Source of the DNA: Formicarius rufipectus | Lineage: Eukaryota; Chordata; Aves; Passeriformes; Formicariidae | DNA length: 64,000 nt | Direction of reading: 5' to 3' | NCBI GenBank assembly: GCA_013399695.1 | Contig: VXAU01004951.1 | Location: 376,240-440,239, forward strand | Shown: positions 62,260-64,000 of the stretch, piece after piece | Position numbering within the stretch: the stretch's first letter is position 1 | How the letters are laid out: each line of letters opens with the position of its first letter | Program-made: the position numbers and the translations under genes | Notes under the pieces: model-generated | Seen by the model: the letters and a program-made list of their open reading frames with translations, nothing else | Databases searched by the model: none | Told to the model about the DNA's origin: nothing

Positions 62260-62500
62260 CAGAGAGGCAGAGAGCGAGTGCGAGAGCTGGCAGGGAGTCA
62301 ATATATTTCAGTGTTTTATTACTACAGAGCTGAAGTAGCATTTAGTTGGTTAGGCTCCGCACAGAGCGAGCAGTCTAAGTGACTCAGATATCGGGGCCAA
62401 CAATTAAAGGCACAACAAAAAATCCATGGATTAATTAGCAGGTCAATGGTGGTTGAGTAGTTATTGCTAAATTACAAGGTTTGCATGTAAGAGATGGGAT
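62260..62500. promoter_or_regulatory. candidate conserved non-coding element (AT-rich, homeodomain-like sites)
   Basis: This segment has retained CpGs (GAGAGCGAGTGCGAGAGC, CTCCGCACAGAGCGAGC, ATATCGGGG). It also has clustered TAAT/ATTA-type motifs such as CAACAATTAAAGG, GGATTAATTAGCAGG and GCTAAATTACAAGG. No coding frame of interest crosses it. The mix of homeodomain-type sites and CpGs in a CpG-depleted region is typical of conserved developmental enhancers. This is inferred from composition alone. Confidence 0.3.
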
Positions 62501-63309
62501 TGATCACTGGTGTCCGCTGCTTCCTCTGGCTGTGTGGTAGAGATGTGGGTTAGTGTGGGTAGGTTGCCATTGATGGGGTGACAGTGAAGGGGGTCATGAA
62601 AAGTAGGGGAAGAGACTGCTTAAGATTTATCACCCCCCACACACAAGGATGCACATTTGTGCCTGTTTAACAGAGGTTCAAAATTAATTGATACCATCTG
62701 CCAGGCAGCTCCTCTCCTACTGAAGCTCTGTGAGGCCTTGGCAAGGGGGAAGGAGGGCAGGCTCAGGGACTAGGATGAATGACATGGGGAGCATCCATAG
62801 AGGTGTCCCCTCTCCGCATCAGGGGAAAAGGGTCTGTCTGGAGTAAAGGTATATCATGACCAATGACAAGGTTTTGAAAAAAGGCTGAAAGAGCATTAAG
62901 ACATGCACAACCTCCCACCCTGTCATGAAATACTGGAACACTTTGTTGAATATATATACATACAGACCACATTTCCACAATGGAACACAAAAGACTTGCA
63001 GACAATAAAATGCAAGCAGCTCTTTTCCAGCAAGGGGCATCCCAAGGACGGGGCACAGGAAGGTTTGGGGAAGACGTACCTTTCCTGCTAAAGAGCTGAA
63101 GGGAAAATACTATTTGCCCACTGCTGCTATAATTAGTAGCTCTGCAGTGAAGACAGCTGGATCAGAAAGAAAAAAATTACCCCTGAGGTCTCCCACATAA
63201 ATGCAAAGCAGGCAATGACGGGGGGAAGGAAGGGAAAAGGAGAGGGATGCAGCCTGATGGATAAGGTACTGGGGGACTCTGCACTCCCTGTGTTGGAAGC
63301 TCACCAGAT

Positions 63310-63500
63310 AGCACTAATGTGCATAATAATCAAGCTGTCAGAGCCCTCGATCGAGCTCTGCTCAGAGGCAGGCTGTGCCGAGAACATTTTATCTCGTTTC
63401 CGAATGACTTTTTATGCCCAGTAAAATGCTGTTTTCATATCAATTAATAATTCAGCTAATAACACAATTAAGGAATCCGCCTTTTGCTGGAAGCCATTTG
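63310..63500. promoter_or_regulatory. candidate conserved non-coding element near the right edge
   Basis: Sequence here has an unusually high density of TAAT sites (CATAATAATCAAGC, ATCAATTAATAATTCAGCTA, ACACAATTAAGG). It has a perfect palindrome CTCGATCGAG at 63346-63355 and several CpGs, such as GTGCCGAGAAC, ATCTCGTTTCCGAATG and AATCCGCC. Little low-complexity sequence interrupts it. The texture is that of deeply conserved vertebrate enhancers. A 69-codon frame (63215-63424) crosses part of it, but the texture does not look coding. It may also be an exon of a non-coding transcript. Confidence 0.35.
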
Positions 63501-63639
63501 GAGGGGACGGCAGAGGAGGAGCAGACGCGGCACTAGGGAGGCTTCAGGCAGCTGCCACACTGTGCTCGTGGGTCGCTGCTCCTGTACGGAGATACCCAGT
63601 AATTAAATGTGCACGTTGGTGAAGCCAAGAGTTACAGGT

Positions 63640-63790
63640 CTTGTGTCTCTCCACGTGACAAAGGCACTATGTATCTGCTGGCAAATCACTTAATCGCTCT
63701 TTGAGCTTAAGTTTTCCTCAGAAAAGTAAGGCTTGTGCTACTTTCGCCATGTTCTGCAAAGGGAATGAACGTATCGCTAAATGTTATGGT
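63640..63790 (+). mobile_element. MIR-like SINE relic (second copy)
   Basis: CTGGCAAATCACTTAATCGC, TTTGAGCTTAAGTTTTCCTC and AGAAAAGTAAGG at 63679-63730 follow the MIR core order GGCAAGTCACTTAACC, CTGAGCCTCAGTTTCCTC, TGTAAAATGAGG. Downstream, TTCTGCAAAGGGAATGAACG and TATCGCTAAATGTTATG may be the 3' region with its AAAGCGCTATA-like block. The head is too decayed to define. Retention of CpGs in an old SINE next to the candidate enhancer at 63.3-63.5 kb is notable. Confidence 0.6.
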
Positions 63791-64000
63791 GCTGCTGTCG
63801 CACAAACCCAGTCTTATGCAATGATATGTGCCATGCCAGGGCTTTGAAAAACAAAATACAGAGGCTTAGTGGGTCAGCTGGGATTTACTGTCTCCTGCAT
63901 ACCAGGCAGAAATCTTGGTGCATTCAGAGCCTGCTATTTTTATACTGATTATGAGAGTCCAAGGATGAGGCCTCCTCTGTAGATCATATATTGGTTGAGA

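Noticed and set aside
1..64000. CRISPR array, bacterial operon or phage-like system
   Set aside because: There are no spaced identical repeats, no dense coding and no ribosome binding sites. Base composition and repeats are those of a vertebrate nuclear genome.

Overview
The window looks like nuclear DNA from a bird. It is moderately AT-rich, strongly CpG-depleted and poor in repeats. The repeats I can recognise are the usual avian set: CR1 LINE 3' ends, one solo LTR of the ERVL-like class, and a few very old amniote relics (a long CR1/L3-like remnant and MIR-type SINE pieces). I cannot name the species. No protein-coding exon could be supported on either strand. The longest open frames, about 190-200 codons, lack recognisable domains and are about what chance gives in 64 kb read in six frames. 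The window is most simply a stretch of intergenic or large-intron DNA.

Layout. 1-19.5 kb is non-coding DNA with only simple-sequence tracts: T/G-rich runs near 4.05 and 10.15 kb, a G-rich patch near 9.55 kb, a pyrimidine tract near 7.15 kb, and one ambiguous base at 3617. 19.57-21.1 kb is the most structured block: two CR1 3' ends of different subfamilies in the same orientation flank a GC- and CpG-rich island that holds a seven-copy 34-bp minisatellite. 21.1-34.3 kb is plain apart from simple repeats and a 23-bp tandem duplication. At 34.3-35.5 kb there is a short inverted-repeat unit, a third CR1 3' end and a GC-rich patch. Near 36.6 kb lies a compact direct/inverted repeat cluster.

41-42 kb holds an ancient antisense CR1 about 1.1 kb long, with reverse-transcriptase remnants. 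48.3-49.3 kb has a CpG-rich patch followed by a 585-bp solo LTR with a perfect 5-bp target-site duplication. 54.0-54.85 kb is an antisense, 5'-truncated, frameshifted fragment of a second, non-CR1 LINE lineage (RTE-like by inference) with a CATG/ATG-rich 3' tail. 57.56 and 63.68 kb carry MIR-like relics. 62.2-63.5 kb contains AT-rich, homeodomain-site-rich sequence with retained CpGs that could be conserved regulatory DNA.

There is no operon, CRISPR array, tRNA, rRNA or convincing new gene system here. The observations most worth checking are the non-CR1 LINE, the CpG-rich minisatellite between two CR1s, the ancient CR1, and the candidate conserved elements at the right end.
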